Shown here: piece by piece, positions 33,564-42,542 of the stretch
Numbering within the stretch: the first letter of the stretch is position 1
Layout of the letters: each line of letters starts with the position of its first letter
Assembly (NCBI RefSeq): GCF_022271435.1
Contig: NZ_JAFIQY010000023.1
Span: forward strand, 1 to 64,000
From: Streptomyces monomycini
Lineage (GTDB): Bacteria; Actinomycetota; Actinomycetes; Streptomycetales; Streptomycetaceae
DNA length: 64,000 nucleotides
Reading direction: 5' to 3'
Notes under the pieces: model-generated
Database searches by the model: none
Told to the model about the DNA's origin: nothing
The model's input: the letters and a program-made list of their open reading frames with translations, nothing else
Translations under genes and position numbers: made by a program

Positions 33564-35578
33564 CAGACCCCCTGGGACGCGCCGGCCGGTCCGCCGTTGA
33601 CGTAACGGCCGAGGGCCGTCAGCGGGAAGACCTGCCGGTACAGGTGGTAGTTGATCGAGAAGTCCCAGGGGAAGCCCGTACCGGTGAAGTACGGCTCGTC
33701 CCAGGACCCGTCGGCGCGCTGCGCCGCGGCCAGCCAGGCCACCCCGCGCTCGACCGCCGCGCTCTCCCGCTCGCCCGCCGCGAGCAGCGCCATCAGCGCC
33801 CACGCGGTCTGCGAGGCGGTCGACTCGCCGCGGCCCGCCCACGCCTTGTCCTGGTAGGAGCGCTGGTCCTCGCCCCAGCCGCCGTCCTCGTTCTGGACGC
33901 GTTCCAGCCAGCGCACGGCGCGGCGGACCGCGGGGTGCGAGGCGGGAATGCCGGCGGCGGCCAGCGCGGGGAGCACCGAGCCGGTGCCGTAGACGTAGTT
34001 GGTGCCCCAGCGGCCGAACCACGAGCCGTCCGGCTCCTGTTCGGCCAGCAGCCAGCGGATGCCGCGCCGCACCCGGTCGTCGTGCGTCATGCCGAGGTCG
34101 GCGGCCATCTCCACGACATGTGCGGTGACATCGGCCGACGGCGGGTCGATCACCTCGCCGAAGTCGCAGAACGGCAGCCGGTTGGGGAACGGGCTGGTGT
34201 TGTCGGCGTCGAAGGCGCCCCAGGCCCCGTTCTTGGACTGCATGCCCAGGCTCCAGCGCACGGCCCGCCGCACGGCGGCGTCGGCCCGCTCCGGGTCCGG
34301 GTACTGGATGCGGCGCAGCGCGAGGACGACTTCGGCGGTGTCGTCGATGTCCGGGTAGTTGTCGTTCTCGAACTCGAACGCCCAGCCCCCGGAGGGGAGT
34401 TGCGGTCTGCGGACGCTCCAGTCGCCCGGCCGGCGGATCTGCTCGGCGAGCATCCATTCGGCGGCCTTGACCAGCTGCGGGTGGTCGGCGGGCAGGCCGG
34501 CGTCGGCGAGCGCGATGGCGGCGAGGCAGGTGTCCCAGACCGGGGACTGGCACGCCTCGATCATGCGGACGGGCGCGCCGTCCGCGTCCTCGCGCCACAC
34601 GGCGAAGCGGTCCAGCGACTTCAGGCCCTCACGGAGCACCGGGTGCTCCAGGTCGTACCCGAGCAGATGCAGCGCGATGATCGAGTAGACGGCCGGCGGC
34701 TGGATGCCGCCCCAGCAGCCGTCGTTCTCCTGGCGTTCGACGATCCAGCTCGCCGCGGCCTTCATCGCCGAGCGGCGGAGCCGCCGGACCGCCACCTTGC
34801 GGTACCCGTGCAGGCCCTTGTCCAGTCGCTGGAAGATCCCGTCCCAGCTCGCGACGGGGGCGAGCGGCCGCGGCGGGTTCGGGCGGGCCGGGTCGGTGTG
34901 CAGCTCGTCCAGGGCGAACGGCGCGGGCCGTACCGGACGCAGGGCCGAGACGATCGTCAGTGCCACGATCGTCTGCCGCGCCCAGCACGCGAAGTCGTAG
35001 ATGTTGAGCGGGAACCACTTCGGGAAGTAGATGAGCTCGGGCGGCAGTTCGGGCAGGTCCGACCACTTCCACCAGCCGAACAGCGCCAGCCAGATGCGGG
35101 TGAAGACGCGGGAGGCGGCGATACCGCCGTGCTCGCGGATCCAGGTGGCGGCCCGGGCCATGTGGGCGGCGTCCGGCGCGTCGCCGGCCAGCCGCAGGGC
35201 GACGTACGCCTCGATGGTGGCGGACAGTTCGCCGGGCCCTTGGTAGAAGGTGGCCCAGGTGCCGTCCGCGCGCTGCTCGGCGCGGAGGTGGCGGGCGGCG
35301 GCCTCGGTGGTGTGCCGGTCGCCGATGCCCAGGAACTGCCGCAGCAGCAGGTCCTCGGCGTCCATGGTCACATTGGTTTCCAGGTCGCCCTTCCACCAGC
35401 CCGCGTCGTCCTGCACGGACAGCAGGTACTCGGTGGCGCGGGCCGCGGCGCGGCGGGCGGTGGCGGCCGTGTCCGTGGTGGCGGCCGGGCCGTTCTCGGT
35501 GTTCTCGGCGGTGGTCTCGCCGGCCGAGGGGGCACGGGGCGGCAGCGCCCCGGTGCTTCCGTCGGTCGTCGCTGTCAT
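33563..35578 (-). CDS. shc: Squalene-hopene cyclase
   Basis: ATG at 35578, 671 residues, the normal size for a monotopic triterpene cyclase. Several QW repeats are visible (for example QDDAGWWKGD, RQENDGCWGG, QSKNGAWGAF, EQEPDGSWFG, QNEDGGWGED). The catalytic acid motif DxDD is present in NYPDIDDTAEV. The enzyme cyclises squalene to hopene and hopanol on the membrane. The N-terminal about 40 residues are Thr/Ala-rich and variable. A 125-bp gap separates it from the prenyl synthase gene upstream, the largest inside this operon. Confidence 0.97.
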   Translation of the reverse strand: MTATTDGSTGALPPRAPSAGETTAENTENGPAATTDTAATARRAAARATEYLLSVQDDAGWWKGDLETNVTMDAEDLLLRQFLGIGDRHTTEAAARHLRAEQRADGTWATFYQGPGELSATIEAYVALRLAGDAPDAAHMARAATWIREHGGIAASRVFTRIWLALFGWWKWSDLPELPPELIYFPKWFPLNIYDFACWARQTIVALTIVSALRPVRPAPFALDELHTDPARPNPPRPLAPVASWDGIFQRLDKGLHGYRKVAVRRLRRSAMKAAASWIVERQENDGCWGGIQPPAVYSIIALHLLGYDLEHPVLREGLKSLDRFAVWREDADGAPVRMIEACQSPVWDTCLAAIALADAGLPADHPQLVKAAEWMLAEQIRRPGDWSVRRPQLPSGGWAFEFENDNYPDIDDTAEVVLALRRIQYPDPERADAAVRRAVRWSLGMQSKNGAWGAFDADNTSPFPNRLPFCDFGEVIDPPSADVTAHVVEMAADLGMTHDDRVRRGIRWLLAEQEPDGSWFGRWGTNYVYGTGSVLPALAAAGIPASHPAVRRAVRWLERVQNEDGGWGEDQRSYQDKAWAGRGESTASQTAWALMALLAAGERESAAVERGVAWLAAAQRADGSWDEPYFTGTGFPWDFSINYHLYRQVFPLTALGRYVNGGPAGASQGV

Positions 35579-35703
35579 GGTTTCCCCTTCGGCAGTGAAC
35601 TCTGTGAAGCGTGCTCAGGGATTCCGTCAGCCGGCGCCTGGGCCCGCTTCGGAGCGGGGAAGGCACCGGCCGGCGACTGCGAACTAGATCGGTTCGATAG
35701 TGA

Positions 35704-36825
35704 TCATCTCTCTCGTACGACGACGAAGTCCGCGAGCGCGACGAACTGCGCGCGGACCGGTGCGGGCATGTCCACCTCGTCCAGTGCGGCGATGGCGGTG
35801 GCGTGCTGGCGGCGGGCCTCCTGGGAGGTCCACTCGCGGCCGCCGGCCTCCTCGATGAGGGCCGCGCGGGAGGCGAACTCCTCCTCGGTGAAGTCGGCGA
35901 TCTCGTCCTCGCTCTTCTTCGCGTCCGCCGCGAGGATCCCGGCGAGCCGCTCGGCGGCCGGGTTGTCGGCCGCCAGGGCGGCGACGACCGGCAGCGACTT
36001 CTTGCGCTGCCGCAGGTCGCTCCAGGTCTGCTTGCCGGTGGCCTCCGGGTCGCCCCAGATGCCCAGCAGGTCGTCGACGGCCTGGAAGGCGAGGCCGAGG
36101 TGGTAGCCGTACCGCTCCAGGATGTCGGCGGTACGGTCGTCGGCGCCGCCGAGGACGGCGCCGATGGAGACGGCGCAGGCGAGCAGCGCGCCCGTCTTGT
36201 TGCCCTCCATCTCCAGGCACTCCTCGACGGTGACCCGTTCGCGGTGCTCGTAGGAGATGTCCTGGGCCTGGCCGTCGATGAGCTTGCGGGTGGCGGCCGT
36301 GAGGCGGCGGGTGGCGCGGCCGGCCTCGACGGTGCCCAGTTCCAGCAGTATTTCGTTGGCCAGGGCGAACAGCGCGTCGCCGACGAGGATCGCCTGCGCC
36401 GGGCCGTGCACCTTCCACACCGTGTCGCGGTGGCGGCGCTGCTCGTCGCCGTCCATCAGGTCGTCGTGCAGCAGCGAGAAGTTGTGGACCAGTTCCACGG
36501 CGACGGCGCCGGGCACACCGACCTCCGGCGGCTGTCCGGCGGCCTGGGCCGACAGCAGCGCGAGCGCGGGGCGTACGGCCTTGCCGCCGTCCCCGGTCGC
36601 GGGCCGGCCCGCGGCGTCGATCCAGCCGAAGTGGTACGCGGCGACGGTGTCCATGGGAGGCGCGAGCCGGTCCACGGCGGCACGCAGCACGGGAGTGGCG
36701 AGCTGCCGCCCGCGCTCCAGCAGCGCGGTGACGCTCTCGGTGTCGATAGCTGGGGAAGCCGGATTCACGGTTTCTCCTCTGTTTCCGGTGCTCGTGCTCG
36801 TGCGAGCGCTCGTACTCGTGGTCAT
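35704..36825 (-). CDS. Polyprenyl diphosphate synthase (farnesyl diphosphate synthase-like)
   Basis: ATG at 36825 overlaps the hpnE stop as ATGA with AGGAGG upstream; an in-frame GTG at 36768 with AGAGGAG is an alternative that drops a low-complexity Thr/Ser N-terminus. The 373-residue protein has both Asp-rich motifs: FSLLHDDLMDGDEQRR (FARM, DDxxD) and AFQAVDDLLGIWGD (SARM). It condenses isopentenyl and allylic diphosphates, here most likely to farnesyl diphosphate for the HpnCDE squalene route. Chain length cannot be settled by eye. Confidence 0.92.
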   Translation of the reverse strand: MTTSTSARTSTSTGNRGETVNPASPAIDTESVTALLERGRQLATPVLRAAVDRLAPPMDTVAAYHFGWIDAAGRPATGDGGKAVRPALALLSAQAAGQPPEVGVPGAVAVELVHNFSLLHDDLMDGDEQRRHRDTVWKVHGPAQAILVGDALFALANEILLELGTVEAGRATRRLTAATRKLIDGQAQDISYEHRERVTVEECLEMEGNKTGALLACAVSIGAVLGGADDRTADILERYGYHLGLAFQAVDDLLGIWGDPEATGKQTWSDLRQRKKSLPVVAALAADNPAAERLAGILAADAKKSEDEIADFTEEEFASRAALIEEAGGREWTSQEARRQHATAIAALDEVDMPAPVRAQFVALADFVVVRER

Positions 36826-38282
36826 GCCACCTCCTGGGGCAACTGGCCCTGGGGGAAGCCGAGTTCGGTGAGTGCCTCGCGAACGGCGCCGAGGCCGCTG
36901 CGAACAGCGCTTTCCATGGTCGCGGGCCACCCGGTGGCGGTCCACGCACCGGCCAGGTACAGGCCGGGGGTCTGGGTACGGGCGCCGGGCCGCAGCCGGC
37001 CGACGCCCGGGGTGGGGGCGAACGTCGCGGTGCGTTCGCGGGTGACGAAGAAGTCGCGGACACCGGCGCCGCGCGCGGCGGGCAGCAGCCGCTCCAGCTC
37101 CGGCAGGTAACGCGCGCGCAGCTCGGCCACCGGCCGGTCGATGTCGTCCTGCGCGGCGGACTGCGACACGGCCAGGTACTGGCTGCGGGCGCCGCCGGGC
37201 AGCGCGGCGAGGCCGGAGGCCTCCGTACGGTCGAAGACCCACTGCACGGGCGAGCCGAGCCCCGCGAAAAAGGGCTGCCGGAGCACCGGCCGGTCGTAGA
37301 TGACGTGCAGGTTCAGGATCGGCGCCGTGCCGATGTCCAGCAGCCGGTCCTGGCCGTCGAGGGTGCCTTCGGGCAGCAGGCCGTGCGTCTCGCGCTGCGG
37401 CAGGGCCAGCACGACCGTTTTGGCAGTCAGCTGCTCGCGGCCGTGCGGGCCGTTCTCCACCGTCACCTGCCAGGTGCCGTCCTCGGCACGGGCCAGGGCG
37501 CTCGCGCGGGTACGCAGCTCGACGCGGACGCCCGCCTTCTCCAGGGCCTCGCGCGCCAGCGTGTCGTGCACCTCGCCCAGCGGCACCCGTGACCAGCCGA
37601 TGTCGGCGGCGCCGTTGTCGGAGAGCAGTCCCGTCTTGAAGACCTTGGCGGCCAGACCCAGCGACGCGTCACCGGCCCGCGCGTTGAGCGTCGCGACGCC
37701 GACCAGGTCCCACAGCGCCTCGACCGCGCGCGGCGACTGGCCGTGCCGGGCCAGCCAGGAGGCGAAGTCGACGCCGTCCAGCGCGGGATCCTCGGGGTCG
37801 AGCTTCTTCAGGGCCAGCGCCGCGCGGCCCACGTTCGCCCGCTCGGCGAGCGACAGGTGCGGGTACATGGCCAGGCTCTTCGCCAGGTGCAGCGGCACGG
37901 GCAGGGCCGTACGCCGCAGCCGCCCCAGCCGCAGGCCGTCGGCGTCCAGCACCGGGACGTCCATCCGGTCCTGGAGGGGCACCAGGGCGCGGCCCCCCAC
38001 CCGGTCGAGGAACCAGTCGTACGCGGTGCAGCAGCGCAGATAGACGTGCTGCCCGTTGTCGACGGTCAGCTCCCCCGCCGCGGACTCGCGGCGGAAGGAG
38101 AAGACCAGGCCGCCCAGCCTGGGCCGGCCCTCGACGAGGGTGACCCGCAGTCCGGCGTCGGCCAGCGCCAGCGCCGCCGTGATGCCGGCCAGACCGCCCC
38201 CAATGACCACCGCAGCCGCCCCATCGGGACGGCCTGCTTCCTGTGCATCGTGCCGGTCGGGCCCCATCGGTCCCGATGTCAT
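36822..38282 (-). CDS. hpnE: Hydroxysqualene dehydroxylase HpnE (FAD enzyme)
   Basis: ATG at 38282 has GGAGGG close upstream; 486 residues. An FAD/NAD-binding motif is at the start (VVIGGGLAGITAALALADAG, then LVEGRPRLGG), and the C-terminal LYLAGAWTATGWPATMESAVRSG, given here in part, is the amine-oxidase/phytoene-desaturase-like flavin motif. HpnE reduces hydroxysqualene to squalene, the last step of the HpnC-HpnD-HpnE route. It sits between hpnD and the prenyl synthase gene, with which it overlaps. Confidence 0.93.
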   Translation of the reverse strand: MTSGPMGPDRHDAQEAGRPDGAAAVVIGGGLAGITAALALADAGLRVTLVEGRPRLGGLVFSFRRESAAGELTVDNGQHVYLRCCTAYDWFLDRVGGRALVPLQDRMDVPVLDADGLRLGRLRRTALPVPLHLAKSLAMYPHLSLAERANVGRAALALKKLDPEDPALDGVDFASWLARHGQSPRAVEALWDLVGVATLNARAGDASLGLAAKVFKTGLLSDNGAADIGWSRVPLGEVHDTLAREALEKAGVRVELRTRASALARAEDGTWQVTVENGPHGREQLTAKTVVLALPQRETHGLLPEGTLDGQDRLLDIGTAPILNLHVIYDRPVLRQPFFAGLGSPVQWVFDRTEASGLAALPGGARSQYLAVSQSAAQDDIDRPVAELRARYLPELERLLPAARGAGVRDFFVTRERTATFAPTPGVGRLRPGARTQTPGLYLAGAWTATGWPATMESAVRSGLGAVREALTELGFPQGQLPQEVA

Positions 38283-38400
38283 GCGCCCTCCCTGAATACT
38301 GTCGTCAGGGACGCAGCGGCCCGGCGGAGGGTTGCCCGCCGCTTCGCCCGCCGTACGGGCCCTGAGCAGGGCCCGCCGGCCCGGCCGGTCTCCCGGACCG

Positions 38401-39378
38401 TCATCCGCGCCTCCTCACGGGCGGCCGTCCCGCCGCCCGGGCCGCCTGCCGGCGGCCGATCGTCCGCGCGTCGAAACCCGACAGGCCGCGCACCGCCACG
38501 AACGCCTTCTCCCGGCCGGGCAGCGAGACCCGGCCGCGCAGCACGGCCTCCGGGTCCGCCGCGATCCGCGACAGGAGGCGGTGGTAGATGCCGGCCATGG
38601 CGGCGACGCAGGCCCCGCTGCGCCGGTCGAGCATCGGCAGCAGCCGGAATCCCTGGTCGAACAGGGCACGGGCACGCCTGACTTCGAAGTGGACCAGTCC
38701 GGTGAAGTCCGCGCCGGGCGGTGGTACCGGACTGTGGAAGCCCACCGAGCAGCCGAACTTGGCGAGGTCGTCGGAAGGAAGATACGTACGGCCGTTTCCG
38801 GCGTCCTCGCGAACGTCTCTCAGGATATTGGTCAGTTGCAGCGCCAGCCCGAGCGTATCGGCGTACTCGGCGGCGCGTGCGGTGTCCGGTGCGCCGGGTA
38901 CGGTGCCGAACACTCCCAGGGAGAGCCGTCCGATCGCCCCCGCGACACAGCGGCAGTAGACCTTCAGGTCGTCCCAGGTCTCGTACGTCTCACCGCGTAC
39001 GTCCATCAGAACGCCGTCGATCAGCTCGTCGAGCCCGCCGAGCGGGATCGGGAAGCGCCGGGCGGCGTCGGACAGCGCGACCGCCACCGGGTCCGTGTCG
39101 TCCTCGTCGACCGCGCCGTCCTTGATACGGGCGAGCAGGGCCCGGGTCTCCTCCAGCCGCTGCTGCTTGGCGCCGTCCGCCAGCGGGCCGTCGCCGATGT
39201 CGTCGACGCGGCGCGAGAAGGCGTAGAGCGCCGACATGGCCTGCCGCTTGTCGGCCGGCAACAGCCGGATGCCGTAGGCGAAGTTACGTGCCTGCTGCCC
39301 GGTCACGGCCTCGCAGTAGCGGTATGCAGCGAGCACCGGCGCGGACGCGTGTGCGAAGTCCTCCACGGTCCGACTCAC
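38401..39378 (-). CDS. hpnD: Presqualene diphosphate synthase HpnD
   Basis: GTG at 39378 overlaps the hpnC stop as GTGA; 325 residues. The squalene/phytoene synthase fold is shown by YAFSRRVDDIGD (first Asp-rich motif) and LALQLTNILRDVREDAGNGRTYLP (second motif). HpnD joins two farnesyl diphosphates to presqualene diphosphate. It is distinguished from hpnC by the canonical Asp-rich motifs and by gene order. Confidence 0.93.
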   Translation of the reverse strand: MSRTVEDFAHASAPVLAAYRYCEAVTGQQARNFAYGIRLLPADKRQAMSALYAFSRRVDDIGDGPLADGAKQQRLEETRALLARIKDGAVDEDDTDPVAVALSDAARRFPIPLGGLDELIDGVLMDVRGETYETWDDLKVYCRCVAGAIGRLSLGVFGTVPGAPDTARAAEYADTLGLALQLTNILRDVREDAGNGRTYLPSDDLAKFGCSVGFHSPVPPPGADFTGLVHFEVRRARALFDQGFRLLPMLDRRSGACVAAMAGIYHRLLSRIAADPEAVLRGRVSLPGREKAFVAVRGLSGFDARTIGRRQAARAAGRPPVRRRG

Positions 39379-40331
39379 CCCTCTCTTCGCAATGTCGCCC
39401 CCACCTCGCGCAGCAGGCTGAGCTTGGTCGGCTTGGGCGGTCCAGGGAGTACGTCGTGGTCGGCGGCCGCGACCGCCCGGAGTGCGGCGCGTCCGCCGCC
39501 GACGAAGCCGGCGAGCAGCAGCTTGAGCCTGCCGTGGACGCTACCCACCAGCGGGGTGCCTTCATTCAGCAGTTCACGAGCGCGTTCCGCCTCGTACGCG
39601 ATCAGCGAGCGCACCGGTGCGCTCCCTGTCGAAGCGGCCAGATCCGCCTCGGTGACGCCGAAGTGTTTCATGTCCTCGCCGGGGAGGTAGACCCGGTCCC
39701 GGCCCAGGTCCTCGGCGACGTCCTGGAGGTGCTCGACGATCTGCAGCGCGGTGCAGACCGCGTCCGAGCGCCGGACGCGCTCCGGACTGGCGGTGCCGGT
39801 GATGCCCAGGACGAGCCGGCCGACGGGATTGGCGGACAGCTCGCAGTAGGCGAGCAGGTCGCCGTAGGTCGCGTAGCGGCCGACCCGCTGGTCCTGCCGG
39901 TTGGCCTCGATCAGGCCGAGGAAGGGCTCGGGGGTCAGGCCGCAGCGGCGCACGGTGGGGCCGAGGCGGCGCATCAGGGGGTGCAGCGGTCCGGGGGCGC
40001 GGTCGCTGAAGACGCGGTACAGGTCCGCCTCCAGCGCGTCGAGCAGCGCGAGCGTGTCCTCCGCGTCCCGCTCGGGGTCCAGCCCGAGCCGGGCCGCGTC
40101 ACCGCCGCCGGGCGCCAGGTCGCCGTCGCCGATGTCGTCCACGAGGCGGGCGAAGCCGTAGACGGCCATCAGGTCCCGGCGCCAGGCGCGCGGCAGGAAG
40201 AACGGCGCCACCGGGAAGTTCTCGTGCGCGGCCTGGTCCGTGACGGTGCGCGACTGCGCGTCGTCCCGGCCGCCGCCCGGCGTCCGGGGCCGGGCCAGGA
40301 CGTCGCGTGCCCGTGCCATCCCTCGGCTCAC
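39375..40331 (-). CDS. hpnC: Hydroxysqualene synthase HpnC
   Basis: 318 residues from GTG 40331; ATG 40319 is a possible alternative. It belongs to the trans-isoprenyl synthase family (VYGFARLVDDIGDGD, then QIVEHLQDVAEDLGRDRVYLP, given in part) and has the HpnC-type NFPVAPFFLP at the start. The enzyme turns presqualene diphosphate into hydroxysqualene. It is the first gene of the hopanoid operon; the promoter must lie in the 410 bp upstream. A 16-codon open frame overlaps its start (40328-40378). Confidence 0.92.
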   Translation of the reverse strand: MSRGMARARDVLARPRTPGGGRDDAQSRTVTDQAAHENFPVAPFFLPRAWRRDLMAVYGFARLVDDIGDGDLAPGGGDAARLGLDPERDAEDTLALLDALEADLYRVFSDRAPGPLHPLMRRLGPTVRRCGLTPEPFLGLIEANRQDQRVGRYATYGDLLAYCELSANPVGRLVLGITGTASPERVRRSDAVCTALQIVEHLQDVAEDLGRDRVYLPGEDMKHFGVTEADLAASTGSAPVRSLIAYEAERARELLNEGTPLVGSVHGRLKLLLAGFVGGGRAALRAVAAADHDVLPGPPKPTKLSLLREVGATLRREG

Positions 40332-40378
40332 CGGAGGCTGCCCGGCGCGTTTCGGAGCCGGAGAGTTCCAGTAGCCAT
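40328..40378 (-). CDS. Possible 16-residue leader peptide before hpnC
   Basis: ATG at 40378 opens a 16-codon frame (MATGTLRLRNAPGSLR) whose TGA overlaps the hpnC GTG as GTGA. GGGAGG lies about ten bases before the ATG. The Leu/Arg-rich start also resembles N-termini of some HpnC proteins, so it may instead be a frameshifted piece of hpnC. It is too short to judge by codon use. Confidence 0.25.
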   Translation of the reverse strand: MATGTLRLRNAPGSLR

Positions 40379-40695
40379 TGCCGTCACGCCTCCCGTTCTA
40401 CACCGCCAAGCCAAAACATCCCATTTCGGACACGCCGCATGACGCGACCCGCCCGATCCGACTCCTGGTCGCCAGGACGGGTACGCTCTGCCCGACTTGT
40501 GCCACTTGTGCTGTTCAGTACCCGTACAGCTTACGCCGTACATCTCTCCGGCGTCCGAGGGGGTACCGAACCTCGAAGCAACGATCCGGTCAACATCCAT
40601 ACGCCGTGAACTGTTCCTGTATCCGGCCGAGTTGACCAGCTGTTGACGATCTCAGGACCGGCGCACGGCCTTCCGCGGCCGGTCCGAGACGAGCA
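40379..40695. other. Upstream region of the hopanoid operon
   Basis: No gene is seen. The region should hold the hopanoid operon promoter on the minus strand. A tandem repeat, ACTTGTGCC at 40495-40503 followed directly by ACTTGTGCT at 40504-40512, is the clearest structure and may be a regulator site. The sequence from 40395 to 40640 is less GC-rich than its neighbours. Confidence 0.4.
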
Positions 40696-40728
40696 ACGGC
40701 CCCCGCGAGCCGGACTCGCGGGGGCCGT
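40696..40728 (-). terminator. Terminator of the polysaccharide-export operon
   Basis: ACGGCCCCCGCGAG at 40696-40709 and CTCGCGGGGGCCGT at 40715-40728 form a perfect 14-bp stem with a five-base loop, 15 bp after the ABC ATPase stop at 40744. Confidence 0.85.
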
Positions 40729-40743
40729 ACGGCGCGCTGCGGG

Positions 40744-41541
40744 CTACTTGCCCGACTCCTTCTCGTACGCCTTGATCACTTCGTCGGTCGGGCCGTCCAT
40801 CAGCAGCTCGCCCCGCTCCAGCCACAGCACCCGGTCGCAGGTGTCCCTGATCGACTTGTTGTTGTGGCTGACCAGGAAGACCGTACCGGCCTCCTTGCGC
40901 AGCTCGCGGATGCGGGCCTCGGAGCGCTTCTGGAACGCCCGGTCACCCGTCGCCAGCGCCTCGTCGATCATCAGCACGTCGTGGTCCTTGGCCGCCGCGA
41001 TGGAGAAGCGCAGCCGGGCCGCCATGCCGGACGAGTACGTCCGCATCGGCAGCGAGATGAAGTCGCCCTTCTCGTTGATGCCCGAGAAGTCGACGATCCC
41101 CTGGTAGCGCTCGCGCACCTGCTCGCGGGACATGCCCATCGCCAGCCCGCCGAGCACGACGTTCTTCTCGCCGGTCAGGTCGTTCATCAGGGCCGCGTTC
41201 ACGCCCAGCAGCGACGGCTGGCCGTGCGAGTAGACCCGGCCGCGCTCCGCGGGCAGCAGGCCGGCGACGGCCTTGAGCAGCGTCGACTTGCCGGAGCCGT
41301 TCGAGCCGATCAGGCCGATCGACTCGCCGCGGTAGGCGGTGAAGCTGACGCCCTTGACCGCGTGCACCTCACGCACCCCGCCGGAGGGCTTGCGGCGGAT
41401 GATGCGGTTCAGGGCCGCGGTGGCGCTGCCCTTGCCCGCTCCGGTGCCGTACACCCGGTACACGATGTGCAGGTCGTCCGCGATCACGGTGGGGACGCGG
41501 TTCCCGTCCGCCGTCTGTACGGCGTCCTCTTGCTCAGCCAC
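40744..41541 (-). CDS. ABC transporter ATPase, TagH/polysaccharide-export type
   Basis: GTG at 41541 with GAGGAG nine bases upstream; 265 residues, overlapping the permease end by eight bases. Walker A GSNGSGKST, signature YSSGMAARL, Walker B VLMIDEAL and the switch His in LVSHN are complete. Long insertion before Walker A and the sequence LIGSNGSGKSTLLKAVAGLL match teichoic acid and O-antigen exporters (TagH, RfbE). It drives export through the neighbouring six-helix permease. It ends the operon, followed by a strong terminator. Confidence 0.92.
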   Translation of the reverse strand: MAEQEDAVQTADGNRVPTVIADDLHIVYRVYGTGAGKGSATAALNRIIRRKPSGGVREVHAVKGVSFTAYRGESIGLIGSNGSGKSTLLKAVAGLLPAERGRVYSHGQPSLLGVNAALMNDLTGEKNVVLGGLAMGMSREQVRERYQGIVDFSGINEKGDFISLPMRTYSSGMAARLRFSIAAAKDHDVLMIDEALATGDRAFQKRSEARIRELRKEAGTVFLVSHNNKSIRDTCDRVLWLERGELLMDGPTDEVIKAYEKESGK

Positions 41542-42472
41542 GGCCGTACCGCTCCTCAGCCTTCCAGAAGTACACGAAGCCGACGACGCCCATCACCAGC
41601 GCCCAGCCGACGGCCAGCGGCCACACGTGCGGGGGCAGCTTGTCCGACGTGAAGCTGTCGATCAGCGCGAAACGCATCAGGTCGATGAAGACCACGGCCG
41701 GGTTGCAGTCCAGCAGGACGTGCACGAAGGCCGGGACCGCCTTCTCCTTGAGGATCACGTCGATGCTGAACATCACGCCGGACGCGTACATCCACGTCCG
41801 CATGATGAACGGCATCAGCTGCGCCAGGTCGGGCGTCTTGCTGCCGAGGCGGGCCATGACCATGGCCAGTCCGGTGTTGAAGACGAACTGGAGCACCAGC
41901 GCCGGGATCGCCAGCAGCCAGGACCAGGTGGGCACCTGCCCGTACCCCAGCAGGATGAGGACCAGCACACCCATCGAGAACAGCAGCTGCTGGAGCTGCA
42001 TCAGGCAGAACGAGATGGGCAGGCAGGCGCGCGGGAAGTGCAGGGCGCGCACCAGTCCCAGGTTGCCGGAGACCGCGCGGGTGCCGGCCATCACCGAGCT
42101 CTGCGTGAAGGTGAAGATGAAGACGCCGGTGACCAGGAAGGGCACGTAGTCCTCGACACCGCGGCTGGTGCCGATCAGCAGGCCGAAGATGAGGTAGTAG
42201 ACGAGCGCGTTCAGCAGGGGCGTCACCACCTGCCACACCTGGCCCAGCTTCGCCTGGCTGTATTGCGCGGTCAGCTTCGCGCTGGAGAAGGCGCGGATGA
42301 AGTGCCGCCGGTCCCACAGCTGCCGCACGTACTCCGGCAGGCTGGGCCGCGCCCCGCTCTGCGTGAGCCCGTACTTGCGGGCCAGCTCGGCACGGGACAG
42401 CCCGTCGTCGGATGATGGCGGGGCACTCATGGCGACCGCACTGTCGTGCGTAGTCTCGCTCACTGTTGACAC
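41534..42472 (-). CDS. ABC transporter permease, TagG/ABC-2 polysaccharide-export type
   Basis: GTG at 42472 is preferred (GAGGA about six bases upstream); TTG 42484 and GTG 42463 are alternatives. The 312 residues have a cytosolic amphipathic start (LPEYVRQLWDRRHFIRAFSS) and six hydrophobic segments, as in ABC-2 permeases such as TagG. AKLGQVWQVVTPLLNALVYY and FPRACLPIS are familiar patterns of polymer exporters. Coupled to the TagH-like ATPase; the exported substrate is probably built by the enzymes upstream. Confidence 0.9.
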   Translation of the reverse strand: MSTVSETTHDSAVAMSAPPSSDDGLSRAELARKYGLTQSGARPSLPEYVRQLWDRRHFIRAFSSAKLTAQYSQAKLGQVWQVVTPLLNALVYYLIFGLLIGTSRGVEDYVPFLVTGVFIFTFTQSSVMAGTRAVSGNLGLVRALHFPRACLPISFCLMQLQQLLFSMGVLVLILLGYGQVPTWSWLLAIPALVLQFVFNTGLAMVMARLGSKTPDLAQLMPFIMRTWMYASGVMFSIDVILKEKAVPAFVHVLLDCNPAVVFIDLMRFALIDSFTSDKLPPHVWPLAVGWALVMGVVGFVYFWKAEERYGRG

Positions 42473-42542
42473 TTTCGTCCTCAAGGTGCGCTGCCGGGGC
42501 CGTGCCCCGGGTTCGCGCCTGATGCTCTCAGATCCGAGCTTG

